DNA from: Dyadobacter sandarakinus
GTDB taxonomy: Bacteria > Bacteroidota > Bacteroidia > Cytophagales > Spirosomataceae
DNA: 64,000 bases
NCBI RefSeq assembly: GCF_016894445.1
Contig: NZ_CP056775.1
Span: 3,970,001 to 4,034,000, forward strand
Direction: 5' to 3'
The notes under the pieces were generated by a model. It saw only the letters and a program-made list of their open reading frames with translations, made no database searches and was not told the DNA's origin. Positions 8,797 to 17,893 of the stretch are shown piece after piece; within the stretch, counting starts at the first letter, position 1, and each line of letters starts with the position of its first letter. Both the position numbers and the translations under genes were made by a program.

Positions 8797-8824
8797 TCCA
8801 GTATTTACAAAATTGTGTTTTCGG

Positions 8825-8862
8825 GCGGCAGCCGGGTTTTTCCCAGGTTGCCGCTTTTGTTT
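8825..8862 (+). terminator. Intrinsic terminator
   Basis: GCGGCA (8825-8830) pairs with TGCCGC (8849-8854); a G-U and two further G-C pairs extend the stem inward. TTTTGTTTT follows. Confidence 0.75.
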
Positions 8863-8953
8863 TACCCGCTCGGAAAGTTTACCCCTTTATTCCTATCTTG
8901 CGCAATAAATCATAACACAAGCGACAAAAAACCAAATAAAAAATTATTTTTAT

Positions 8954-10444
8954 ATGCCCTCACAATTATCACAAAAACATCCCCGCGGTCTCTATATTCT
9001 ATTTTTTGCCGAGATGTGGGAGCGTTTCAGTTATTATGGCATGCGCGCCATCCTGCTCCTTTTTTTACTGGATAATATCAGCGGCGGAATGGGCATGAAT
9101 GCAGCCGAAGGTACCGCTATCTACGGCTTGTACACTGCTTCGGTATACCTGCTGTCACTCCCGGGCGGCTGGCTGGCAGATAATATTTTCGGGCAAAAAA
9201 AGGCGATCTGGTATGGAGGGATCATCATTATGCTGGGGCACATCATTCTTGCCGTACCGGCCGGCGGATTCCTCTTCTTTCTCGGGCTTGTCACGGTGGC
9301 TATGGGTACAGGCCTGCTCAAACCCAATATCAGCTCAATCGTAGGTGAGCTTTACCCCGAGGGCGGCGCACGGCGCGATGCAGCGTTTTCCATCTTTTAT
9401 ATGGGCATTAACCTTGGTTCGTTCTTCGGCATTCTGATTGTCGGGTACCTGGGACAAAAAGTAAGCTGGCACATGGGCTTCGGCGCAGCTGCTATCGGTA
9501 TGTTGCTCGGATTGATCGTTTTCAAATACGGAAGTGCCCGCTACCTCGTAGGTCTGGGCGAAGCTCCGAGCCAAAGACAACTTAAGGAAGAGTCGGTGCC
9601 AGTTTCCGGCACCAATAAAGCCATCGGCTACGGCCTGATTGCGGCATTGGTCATATTCCTGATAGCACTGCAGATCAGCGGCAAGCTGGACATGACAACT
9701 GCCCAGGGTCTTGCACAGGGAGCAGGTATCATCATCGTAGCCATATCGGCATCCTACTTTCTGTACATCCTGATTGCCGGCGGTCTTAATTACGTTGAGA
9801 AAAGGCGGGTTTTTGTTCTGATCATCTTCTATCTCGCAGCAGCTTTGTTCTGGGCCGGTTACGAGCAGGCCGGTACATCACTGCAGATTTTTGCAGACCG
9901 GCATACCGAGCGTACCGTTGCCGGCTGGGAAGTTCCTTCGAGCTGGTTCCAGAATTTCCAGCCGTTTTTTGTGCTGGTACTGGCCCCCATCCTGGCCAGC
10001 TTGTGGATTTACCTGTCGGCTCGCGGCAAAAACCCTACTGCTCCGGTGAAATTTGCATTTGGTCTTACATTGCTTGGATTAAGCTTTTTCGTGATGGTAG
10101 CTGCATCCAACATAGCCATCACCGGCGAACTTGCCTCTCCGTTCTTTCTTACATTTACCTACTTCCTGCATACTGTCGCCGAGCTTTGTGTGAGCCCGGT
10201 AGGACTGAGCTCCTACACCAAGCTCGCACCCCGGCGCTATGTGAGCCAGCTCATGGGAATATGGTTTGTAGCCGCCTCACTCGGCAACCTGATAGCAGGA
10301 TTATTTGCAGGGGGATTTGATGAAAAAAATATCATGCAAATGCCTGCACTGTTCAACCAGGTGGCCATTTTCACGACTGCATTCGGCCTGCTGCTGTTTG
10401 TATTCTGGAAGCCCGTGAAAAACTGGATGGGCGGTATCCATTAA
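8954..10444 (+). CDS. POT/PTR2 family proton-dependent peptide transporter
   Basis: Proton-coupled di-/tripeptide symporter of the inner membrane, 496 residues with about 14 hydrophobic segments, the usual bacterial POT size. The hallmark ExxERFxYYG motif is intact (EMWERFSYYG, E20, E23, R24). The second signature region GLLKPNISSIVGELYPEGG and the substrate-site-like FWAGYEQAGTSLQIFADRHTERT segment are also present. The ATG at 8954 is preceded by an A/T-rich leader. An M13 peptidase begins 37 nt downstream on the same strand, so the two may be co-transcribed; a link between peptide uptake and extracytoplasmic peptide hydrolysis is plausible but inferred. Confidence 0.95.
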   Translation: MPSQLSQKHPRGLYILFFAEMWERFSYYGMRAILLLFLLDNISGGMGMNAAEGTAIYGLYTASVYLLSLPGGWLADNIFGQKKAIWYGGIIIMLGHIILAVPAGGFLFFLGLVTVAMGTGLLKPNISSIVGELYPEGGARRDAAFSIFYMGINLGSFFGILIVGYLGQKVSWHMGFGAAAIGMLLGLIVFKYGSARYLVGLGEAPSQRQLKEESVPVSGTNKAIGYGLIAALVIFLIALQISGKLDMTTAQGLAQGAGIIIVAISASYFLYILIAGGLNYVEKRRVFVLIIFYLAAALFWAGYEQAGTSLQIFADRHTERTVAGWEVPSSWFQNFQPFFVLVLAPILASLWIYLSARGKNPTAPVKFAFGLTLLGLSFFVMVAASNIAITGELASPFFLTFTYFLHTVAELCVSPVGLSSYTKLAPRRYVSQLMGIWFVAASLGNLIAGLFAGGFDEKNIMQMPALFNQVAIFTTAFGLLLFVFWKPVKNWMGGIH

Positions 10445-10481
10445 TATTGCATTTCATACTTCAAACACAAATATTTCCAAG

Positions 10482-12521
10482 ATGAAATTAGCCAGTCTAC
10501 GTTACCCGGCCCTCGCGCTGGCCATGATGGTTGCAGGTTGCAAAAAGGAAAGTGACGAATCGGAAGCAGCCAAGGTACCCGGCTTCGATGTGTCTTCCAT
10601 CGATTCCACTTCCAAAGCCTGCGATGATTTTGACGCCTATGCCAATAATGGCTGGAAAAAGAAGAATCCCATTCCCGGTACCGAAAGCCGCTGGGGTGCA
10701 TTCGGAATTCTTGATAAAGAAAACAAGGAGGTAAGGCTCAGAGGGATTATTGATGAAATCGTTAAGAAATCGGATCTCAGGAAAGGCTCCGAAGAACAGC
10801 AGATTGCCGATTTTTACCATTCCTTCCTGGATACGGCTACCATTGAAAAGCAGGGATTGGATCCGTTAAAATCATATCTCAATAAAATTGACGACATCAA
10901 GGCCCTGAATGATCTGCCTGCCGTAGCAGGGGAATTGCAAAAGATCGGCGTGCCGGCTGTTGTTGGCTTTGGGGTGGAAGGCGACCTCCGCAATAGCAAG
11001 ATCAATGTACTGTATGAAGGACAGGGTGGGCTGAGCCTGGGTGAAAAAAGCTACTACGAACGGACAGACTCCAGTACGGTAAAAGTGCGGGAAGAGTTTG
11101 TAAAACATGTGGACAAGATGTTTTCACTGGCTGCCTGGGCCGATCCTACCCCCGGACAGACGATCCTGGCATTTGAGACCAAGCTGGCCAAATTACAGCT
11201 CACCAATGTGGAACTGCGCGACCCGGTAAAGACCTACAACAAAATGGCGTTTGACGGATTTGTAAAGCTTGTGCCCGACTTTGACCTGAAAACGTATGCA
11301 GACAAGCAGGATATCAAGGCCGACAGCGTTGTGGTACAAAATAAAGCGTATTTGCAAAACCTGAACACCCTGCTGAAATCAACGCCGGTTGCGACGTTGA
11401 AAATGTATACAAAATGGCAGCTCCTGTCGCGCTTTGCGGGTTACCTGCCCAAACGGTTCGACCAGGAAAACTTTCGTTTTTTCAGCACCGTAATGCGCGG
11501 TACCAAGCAGCAGAAAGCCCGTACCGAAAGAGCGATCCGCTCTACCGACGGCCTGCTGGGCATGCCGCTCGGCAAGCTTTTCTCCGCCAAGTATTTCCCC
11601 GAAGAGGATAAGAAGAAAGTCTCTGAAATGATTGAGAACGTGCGGACGGTATACGGTGAACGCATTGACAAGCTGACCTGGATGAGCGACTCCACCAAGG
11701 CCAAGGCCCGGAAGAAACTCAAAGCATTTACCTACAAGATCGGTTATCCCGACAATTGGAAAAATTACTCTTCAATCAATATTGTCCCCAACAAACTGAT
11801 CCAGAATGTGGTGGAAGCTTCTTTGTTTGCCAATGATGAGCAGGTGAAAAAGATCGGTAAGGAAGTAGATAAAAAAGAGTGGCTCATGACACCCCAGACG
11901 GTGAATGCCTACTACAATCCGCTCAACAATGAGGTGGTGTTCCCTGCCGGTATACTGCAGCCGCCATTTTATAACCGCAATGCGGACGATGCGATTAACT
12001 ATGGCGGTATTATCGCGGTCATTGGTCATGAATTCACACACGGTTTCGACGATCAGGGCTCGCAATTTGATGATGAAGGAAACCTGAAAAACTGGTGGAA
12101 TGCAGCGGATCGCGCCAACTTCGACAAACTCACCGGAAGGTACATTGAGTATTTCAACGGAATTGAAGCGCTGCCCGGATTCAAGATCAATGGTGCATTG
12201 ACGATCGGGGAAAATGTGGCCGACCTTGGCGGACTTACCCTCGCCTACCATGCACTCGAAAAATCGTTTAATGGAAAAGAACCTGCACCGATTGATGGGT
12301 TCAACTGGAAACAGCGCTTTTTCCTGGGCTGGGCGCAGGTTTGGCACATGAACACAACCGATGCCGCATTGCGGAACCAGGTACAGACCGACCCGCATGC
12401 ACCGGCAAAAGACCGGATTAACGGCCCACTGCCACATTTGAAAGAGTTCCAGGCGGCCTGGGGCTGCGGAGCCGGCAGCAAAATGGCCCTGCCCGACTCT
12501 TCCCGCATTACAATCTGGTAA
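10482..12521 (+). CDS. M13 family zinc metallopeptidase (neprilysin/PepO-like), lipoprotein
   Basis: 679 residues. The N terminus carries a lipoprotein signal (ALAMMVAGC, Cys at about 20), so it is probably anchored in the cell envelope. The N-terminal M13 domain starts at PGFDVSSIDSTSKACDDFDAYANNGW. The catalytic domain has HEFTH (residues 516-520) for zinc and catalysis, a downstream GENVADLGG supplying the third ligand, and the FFLGWAQVW segment. The terminal CGAGSKM...IW motif typical of M13 peptidases is complete. It presumably cleaves oligopeptides after envelope entry. It overlaps nothing; the hairpin behind it lies across its stop codon region and serves the convergent operon. Confidence 0.96.
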   Translation: MKLASLRYPALALAMMVAGCKKESDESEAAKVPGFDVSSIDSTSKACDDFDAYANNGWKKKNPIPGTESRWGAFGILDKENKEVRLRGIIDEIVKKSDLRKGSEEQQIADFYHSFLDTATIEKQGLDPLKSYLNKIDDIKALNDLPAVAGELQKIGVPAVVGFGVEGDLRNSKINVLYEGQGGLSLGEKSYYERTDSSTVKVREEFVKHVDKMFSLAAWADPTPGQTILAFETKLAKLQLTNVELRDPVKTYNKMAFDGFVKLVPDFDLKTYADKQDIKADSVVVQNKAYLQNLNTLLKSTPVATLKMYTKWQLLSRFAGYLPKRFDQENFRFFSTVMRGTKQQKARTERAIRSTDGLLGMPLGKLFSAKYFPEEDKKKVSEMIENVRTVYGERIDKLTWMSDSTKAKARKKLKAFTYKIGYPDNWKNYSSINIVPNKLIQNVVEASLFANDEQVKKIGKEVDKKEWLMTPQTVNAYYNPLNNEVVFPAGILQPPFYNRNADDAINYGGIIAVIGHEFTHGFDDQGSQFDDEGNLKNWWNAADRANFDKLTGRYIEYFNGIEALPGFKINGALTIGENVADLGGLTLAYHALEKSFNGKEPAPIDGFNWKQRFFLGWAQVWHMNTTDAALRNQVQTDPHAPAKDRINGPLPHLKEFQAAWGCGAGSKMALPDSSRITIW

Positions 12522-12552
12522 AACAAAATGGCCGGCATTACTTGCCGGCCAT
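12519..12552 (-). terminator. Terminator of the hexosaminidase operon
   Basis: ATGGCCGGC (12528-12536) pairs with GCCGGCCAT (12544-12552) around a 7-nt loop. On the minus strand the stem is followed by TTTTGTTTT (complement of 12519-12527). The stem overlaps the last codons and stop of the XylR-type gene. The T-run falls over the stop codon of the convergent M13 gene. Confidence 0.7.
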
Positions 12553-13698
12553 ATATTTATTTCTGTAAGCACTGGGTGTACACCCCTTAGCCTGCCTGAA
12601 TTGGCGGGCTATATTTTTGCTGTCTGTAAGTCCCATATCCAGCGCGATCTCAAAGACTGACATGTCGGTATCCAGCAGTTTTTGCGTAAATTTTTCAATG
12701 CGCAGGTTGAAGATATATTTGTAAATGGGATACCCTGTAATTTCCAGGAACCGCTTTTCCAGCGCCCTTCTCGACAAGGGTACCTGCCTCACAACCTCTT
12801 CCACATGCAGGTTTTTATCAATATTCTGGTGAATGTATTTCAGTGAGGACGCAATATGATCGTCATTGGTCGCATAAATGTCCGTCGACTGCCGGGTAAT
12901 CACCTGCATCGGTTTTACAACAATGTCGTAGTACCCGGAAGTACCGTTGCGGATCATCTGATCCATGAGCCGGGCCGCATCGTAGCCGCCTTTTTCCGCA
13001 TCCAGCGCAATGCTCGATAAAGGAGGATCCGAAAGGTCGCAGATCATTTCATCATTGTCCACGCCAAGTACAGCCACTTCTTCCGGAATCCGGATTCCCA
13101 CATGCCGGCAGGCCTCGGTGATGTGCTGCCCCTGGTTATCGTCGCAGGACATCAGACCGATGGGCTTGGGAAGCGATTTCAGCCAGCGGCTCAGCGAGCT
13201 CGGCTTATAAAACCAGAGTTCGGTAGAGCGGGATTTTTTATGCTCAAAATAATGAACCTTATGGCCCTTCAGGCGCAATTGTGCCTCAAAACCCTCAGCC
13301 CGCTCCCGTGACCAGACAATGTTATTAAAACCGTAAAATGCGAAGTTGTTAAAACCTTTTTTGAGGAAATACTCAGCGCCCATCTGTCCGGCTTCGCGGT
13401 AAGCACCCGTAATGTTCGGGATTTCGGTAAAACGTTCCTTAAAATCCTGCGCAATCACCGGGATACCGGCCTGCACGATTTTTTCAATCTCGTTATTATA
13501 CAGCTGACCGATGATTCCGTCGGCTCCCCATTCCAGCGCCCATTTCAGGATTCCCTCCATACCCACCGTTTCCCGATGAAAAAGAGGCATGCGGCAAAAA
13601 ATCCAGGGACCGAATTCTTTGGAATAGGCATTGATCCCACGCATCAGGTTTTTACTGTAAGCTTCGGCAAAATCGAGCAGGAGGATGATCTTGTGCAT
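12538..13698 (-). CDS. XylR-type transcriptional regulator (sugar-binding domain plus AraC HTH)
   Basis: 386 residues. A LacI/periplasmic-binding-protein-like sensor fills the first ~280 residues (MHKIILLLDFAEAYSKNLMRG at the start, then IIGQLYNNEI, GVDNDEMICDLSDPPLSSI). It is fused to a C-terminal AraC helix-turn-helix pair (about 285-386; LSRRALEKRFLEITGYPIYKYI and GLTDSKNIARQFRQAKGCTPSAYR). This is the layout of E. coli XylR and of many Bacteroidota sugar regulators; the ligand here need not be xylose. It starts 11 nt after the MFS gene and is the last gene of the GH20-MFS-regulator operon, suggesting control of that operon in response to an imported sugar. Confidence 0.9.
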   Translation of the reverse strand: MHKIILLLDFAEAYSKNLMRGINAYSKEFGPWIFCRMPLFHRETVGMEGILKWALEWGADGIIGQLYNNEIEKIVQAGIPVIAQDFKERFTEIPNITGAYREAGQMGAEYFLKKGFNNFAFYGFNNIVWSRERAEGFEAQLRLKGHKVHYFEHKKSRSTELWFYKPSSLSRWLKSLPKPIGLMSCDDNQGQHITEACRHVGIRIPEEVAVLGVDNDEMICDLSDPPLSSIALDAEKGGYDAARLMDQMIRNGTSGYYDIVVKPMQVITRQSTDIYATNDDHIASSLKYIHQNIDKNLHVEEVVRQVPLSRRALEKRFLEITGYPIYKYIFNLRIEKFTQKLLDTDMSVFEIALDMGLTDSKNIARQFRQAKGCTPSAYRNKYMAGK

Positions 13699-13709
13699 TG
13701 CTGATTAAA

Positions 13710-14960
13710 CTAGCTGAACAGTTCCCGGAGGCTGGAAACCGTTTCATTGTTGACCAATGGCTTGGACCAGAAACCAATGCTGAAAATATACCCCAGCGGA
13801 AGCAGCAGGAACAGCATGGCCAGCCGCAGCCCGGTCAGCTCTGCCAGGCCACCCACAACCAGAGGTACTACCGCTCCGCCCGCAATGCCCGCGCACAAAA
13901 TCCCCGAGAACGTTCCATGATGACGCGGCACCGAATTCAGCGCCAGTGAAAAAATTACCGAGTACATCACCGATGCGAAAAAGCCCGCCAGCGGAAATGC
14001 ATACAACGCGATTTTGACAGGACCAAACAATGCAGAGAGCAGACAAACTGCGGCACATGCTGTAAAAATTGCAAGTACCCGGCGGCTGTCGGCCAGTTTG
14101 AGCAGCAGTAGTCCCAGTAAACATCCCACCGTAAGCAGGCCCCAGAAGTAGGATATTACCGAGGCGCCCGTGGTTGCCGGATCTACCGAATGGTACGTTT
14201 GCAAAAACTGGGAGATCCAGTTAGCAATACCCTGCTCAGTACCTACATAGGCAAATATGCCCAGAAAAAACAACCATACTGTCCGGTTGGCAGCAAGCTC
14301 GGAAAATGAGCTGCCTACGTCCATACGCTCATCCTCCCGCAGATCAACCTTGGGCAGGCGTACAGCCGCAATCACCAGGATCATCATCAGCGCAATTACC
14401 GCAAAAACCCAGTACAGCGACACCCATTTCAGATCGGCTGGTACCAGGTTATTCAAGATATTTATCAAAAAACCTGACTCACCCGAATGCACATGCAGTA
14501 CAAGGTAACTATACAGCAGCGGGCTCAGAAACGATGCAGCTCCGAAAAAAAGTTGGGCGAGTACCGAGAAAAACGCGAATTTTTCTTCCCCGCCTGCCAC
14601 CCGCAGCAGCGGGTTGATGACCACCTGTAACATCGCCATTCCGATCCCGATCAGAAAAAGTGAGAGCAGGGCGATACCGAAGCCCGGCAAAATGGCAAAC
14701 AGCAATGCACCTCCGAATGCAAGAAAAAAGGCGGTGACCAGCACCACCTTTTCTCCATATTTTTCAACCATCAGCCCGGCCGGGATCGACATGATCCCGT
14801 ATGCCACAAAGAATGCAAAAGGCAGGAACCCCGCCAGCCCGATACTCAGACCAAAGCTCCTGACAATATCCGGGATGATAGGTCCCAGGATATTCGTCAG
14901 AAAGGAAATAACAAAAAAGATCAGCAGAATCAGGACGACGATAAGCGGGTTTCTTCTCAT
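13710..14960 (-). CDS. Sugar MFS transporter (FucP/NagP-like)
   Basis: 416 residues with about 12 transmembrane helices. I chose ATG 14960 (MRRNPLIVVLILLIFFVISF) because an upstream extension would overlap the hexosaminidase 3' end with an Arg-rich, non-membrane sequence. Features resemble the fucose/glucose-galactose group of MFS permeases: FFVAYGIMSIPAGLMVEKYGEK after the second helix and INPLLRVAGGEEKFAFFSVLAQLFFG in the middle. It lies 31 nt downstream of a secreted GH20 beta-hexosaminidase and 11 nt upstream of a XylR-type regulator. Uptake of N-acetylglucosamine or a related hexose is the natural inference; the substrate is not shown by the sequence. Confidence 0.9.
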   Translation of the reverse strand: MRRNPLIVVLILLIFFVISFLTNILGPIIPDIVRSFGLSIGLAGFLPFAFFVAYGIMSIPAGLMVEKYGEKVVLVTAFFLAFGGALLFAILPGFGIALLSLFLIGIGMAMLQVVINPLLRVAGGEEKFAFFSVLAQLFFGAASFLSPLLYSYLVLHVHSGESGFLINILNNLVPADLKWVSLYWVFAVIALMMILVIAAVRLPKVDLREDERMDVGSSFSELAANRTVWLFFLGIFAYVGTEQGIANWISQFLQTYHSVDPATTGASVISYFWGLLTVGCLLGLLLLKLADSRRVLAIFTACAAVCLLSALFGPVKIALYAFPLAGFFASVMYSVIFSLALNSVPRHHGTFSGILCAGIAGGAVVPLVVGGLAELTGLRLAMLFLLLPLGYIFSIGFWSKPLVNNETVSSLRELFS

Positions 14961-14991
14961 GAGGGCTTTTCGGCTCGGATAGTTACAATGG

Positions 14992-17598
14992 TTACTGCGC
15001 CGCGACTTCGCTCGTCCGGCTCGCCCAGCCCGCCATGTCAAAAGCTTTCAGCTTGATCGTACCTGCTGCTTTCACGGGGTCCTTGTACAAAGCAGATTTT
15101 ACGGTCGGCTCGGAGCCGTCGGTGGTGTAGCGAATTTCCAGGCCAGGCAACTCAGTATTGGCTTTAAGCATACCGCCTTCAACGATGGCACCCGGCATTG
15201 GAAGCCTGTAGTTGTAGCCGCCATTGATGGTCTTCCAGCGTGGTAGATGCCGCTGTGCAATGGAATTGGCAAAAACATTCCAGCCTTGATCGGTCATTTT
15301 CTTGAAACTTGCATCATCCGTCACGTTTTCCCAGTTCCGCTCAGTCCATGCACTTTCCGAAAAGCCGAACAATTTGGGCAGGATCATGTATTCCATCATT
15401 TCCCGGCCTTTGATCGTTTCGCACCAAAGCTGGCATTCCACACCGATCACATTTTTGCGGGCTTCGGGCTTCATTGCCTGCTTGCCCGCAAACTCCTCCT
15501 TCATCGGCTTACCCATCGAGGTTTCCTCTGTAGTCCTGAACATGTTGTAGGGCGAGAAAAGCCAGTTGTCGCGCGTGTCCACAAACCCGCCCCAGTACAG
15601 GCCCGGCTCTTTCGGATCATTGTCGTACGACATGTCAAAGTAAAAGTTGGTCACATTACAGAGTACGACCTGGTAGCCAGCATTGGCGAGCCTGTTGCCA
15701 AGGTCTACATCATACACATTATTCCAGACATAGGGCACCACCTGGTGACCTACAAACTCCGGGTTGGCCAGGTATGCACCCTGCTCGGTTTTGGTGAGCG
15801 CTACTTCTTCCCAGCCATGTACTTTCAGTTTTCTTTTTTCCAGAAGCGGCAGCAGGTTTCTGAAAAAGTAGGTCTGCATGTTGCGGTAAGATTTGATTTC
15901 CGGATGTTCCTTCATCAGTTTGGCAGCCATCGGGGATTTGGTCCAGGCACCATCAGCTACCTCATCACCACCCGTATGGAAGGTATCCAGCGTAAGCCCG
16001 GCCTGCTGGTAAAGTTTCGTAATTTCGTCTACTACTTTTTCGTAAAAATGATAGGTAGAAGGCCGCGCGGGACTTACCACATTGTTTTTGTAAGCCTGTG
16101 CAGAAAGGTATACCGACTTGTCCTCTGGATCGATCAGGCGGTACTCGCTGGCTTCCTTCTCCTTGCCTTCCTTCATGAACTTTTCGTACCGCGCCTCCAT
16201 AGACTTGATCGCCGCCAGCGCATGTCCCGGAAAGTTTAGCTCGGGGATGATCTTGATGTGGCGCTCATTTGCGTATTTCAGGATTTCGATAAAGTCGGCC
16301 TTGGTATAATATCCGCTGCCATATTTGCTCTTGTCTTTGGCAAACGGACCCGATCCGTAGCTTGGATGCAGGGCAGATGCTGCCATACCCGAGGTATGCT
16401 GGCGTTGCGCGCCTACTTCGGTCAGCTCCGGCAATCCGTCAATTTCCACGCGCCAGCCCTCATCTTCAGTAATGTACAGAAGCATGTGGTTCAGCTTATA
16501 GGAAGCCAGCAGATCCAGAATTCGCTTGACGGATTCCTTCGTCTGAAAGTTGCGCGCTACGTCCAGGTGCATGCTGCGGAAATGAAAGCGGGGCGCATCT
16601 TCTATTTGCACATAACCCAGTCCCAGAGATGGTGTTTCTTTCAGGTAAGCTTCCGTAGGCACAAGCTGCAGCAGGCTCTGGACACCATAAAAAACACCCG
16701 CAGCATCAGCGCCTGTGATGGCAACTCCTTTTGCGTCGATGTTCAGCTTGTAGGCTTCGGCTGTAATTCCCTTTACATTCACAGCCCCTTTTTGCAGGAT
16801 AATGGCATTGGCATCAGGAGCGCTGGTCTGCGGCAGCCCGGCCTGGATCGGCAGGTCGGCACCGGTTAATGTTTTTAGCTTTCCGATCAGGTACTTCGCT
16901 TCATTTTCAAGACCATCCTGGTAAAATACCTGGGTTACACCGCTCAGTGCGAATGTTCCCTCACCGGCTTTCATGCTCACCGGAGTCGGGATAATTTTAT
17001 GTAACTGCTCCTCACCAACCCTGCTGAATTTGAGATTGGCTGCATACCGGGTTGCCGGCGTAGGTACCTGCCTCAGATCACGCTTTCCGCGCAGGATCTG
17101 CTCTTTTGTAGTAAATGGTTCAACCTTGTAATCCGTTACCTCTACGATGTCTTTTTCTTTTCCTTCTTTATCATAAAAAACAAAATACAACCCCATGGGC
17201 GCATCCGTCTCTTTGATCACACCTTCGGTTCCTCTGTAATTGATGGTAATGGAATCACCCGGTGCAAGCTTGAAATCTTTCCCTGCTACGATCCGGTACC
17301 AATCGCCATTGATATGCTCCACAACGGCCGGCTGAGGTGTTTTGTTAGACTGTATTGGCCGTGGCGACATGTTGAAAAACAACTTCCAGTTTGCCGCATC
17401 CAGCGTGATGTTACTGCTGTTTTTAAGAACAAACCGGGCATCAAAGCCGCCATCGGGCTCGGTAAAGTTGCTCACAAGCTTCCAGGAAACCCCGATCTTC
17501 TGAGCTTGCTCTTGGGTGACATCTCCCGAGCGGCTGCACGCGGCCAGCGTCAGGATAAAAAGGAAAACAAACTGATAGTAAAGTAGCTTCTGCTTCAT
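14992..17598 (-). CDS. GH20 beta-N-acetylhexosaminidase, lipoprotein
   Basis: 868 residues, releasing terminal beta-linked GlcNAc/GalNAc from glycans. A lipoprotein signal ends in LAAC (Cys21). An N-terminal carbohydrate-binding-like CHB_HEX domain (about 30-165) comes first, then the GH20b domain (about 200-330). The catalytic TIM barrel (about 335-770) carries the diagnostic HTGGDE with the Asp545-Glu546 catalytic pair. A C-terminal CHB_HEX_C-like module includes EIRYTTDGSEPT. It is the first gene of a minus-strand operon with a sugar permease and regulator. The ~295-nt upstream gap contains an inverted repeat at 17661-17689 that may be the operator. The assignment is secure; chitobiose, peptidoglycan or glycoprotein fragments are all possible substrates. 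Confidence 0.96.
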   Translation of the reverse strand: MKQKLLYYQFVFLFILTLAACSRSGDVTQEQAQKIGVSWKLVSNFTEPDGGFDARFVLKNSSNITLDAANWKLFFNMSPRPIQSNKTPQPAVVEHINGDWYRIVAGKDFKLAPGDSITINYRGTEGVIKETDAPMGLYFVFYDKEGKEKDIVEVTDYKVEPFTTKEQILRGKRDLRQVPTPATRYAANLKFSRVGEEQLHKIIPTPVSMKAGEGTFALSGVTQVFYQDGLENEAKYLIGKLKTLTGADLPIQAGLPQTSAPDANAIILQKGAVNVKGITAEAYKLNIDAKGVAITGADAAGVFYGVQSLLQLVPTEAYLKETPSLGLGYVQIEDAPRFHFRSMHLDVARNFQTKESVKRILDLLASYKLNHMLLYITEDEGWRVEIDGLPELTEVGAQRQHTSGMAASALHPSYGSGPFAKDKSKYGSGYYTKADFIEILKYANERHIKIIPELNFPGHALAAIKSMEARYEKFMKEGKEKEASEYRLIDPEDKSVYLSAQAYKNNVVSPARPSTYHFYEKVVDEITKLYQQAGLTLDTFHTGGDEVADGAWTKSPMAAKLMKEHPEIKSYRNMQTYFFRNLLPLLEKRKLKVHGWEEVALTKTEQGAYLANPEFVGHQVVPYVWNNVYDVDLGNRLANAGYQVVLCNVTNFYFDMSYDNDPKEPGLYWGGFVDTRDNWLFSPYNMFRTTEETSMGKPMKEEFAGKQAMKPEARKNVIGVECQLWCETIKGREMMEYMILPKLFGFSESAWTERNWENVTDDASFKKMTDQGWNVFANSIAQRHLPRWKTINGGYNYRLPMPGAIVEGGMLKANTELPGLEIRYTTDGSEPTVKSALYKDPVKAAGTIKLKAFDMAGWASRTSEVAAQ

Positions 17599-17660
17599 TT
17601 TGAATGAAAAAACGGGTTATGAAATGGTAAGGAGCAAGGCAAGGCCGGGTTCAGGAATAA

Positions 17661-17689
17661 TACTGGTGTTTTTACAGATCATACCAGTA
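17661..17689 (-). promoter_or_regulatory. Inverted repeat upstream of the hexosaminidase operon (possible operator)
   Basis: TACTGGT (17661-17667) and ACCAGTA (17683-17689) form perfect 7-nt arms separated by 15 nt. It lies 63-91 nt upstream of the GH20 start codon. A second short palindrome AAACGTTT occurs around 17753-17760. Either could bind the XylR-type protein or another sugar regulator; this is inferred from position and symmetry only. Confidence 0.4.
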
Positions 17690-17893
17690 ATCCCCTCCAA
17701 TGCCTTAATATTCGCTTAAACTACGCAATTTAAAAGGAGTTTTGCGAGATCGAAACGTTTACAGCCATGCGGGTATCAATCCGGAACCGGATAGTATGCT
17801 GTATGCAGTGCGTTCTTCAGGCATCCACATTTTTCCAGGCGACTTTCTTTTCCCAGGAATAAATGGAGCAGACCGTCATTCCGGGACTGACGG

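Noticed and set aside
15247..16239. 330-codon plus-strand open frame inside the hexosaminidase gene
   Set aside because: Opposite a well-defined GH20 catalytic domain; no signal of its own.
17753..17760. AAACGTTT palindrome as a LacI-type operator
   Set aside because: Only eight symmetric bases, easily due to chance; noted with the stronger inverted repeat but not listed separately.
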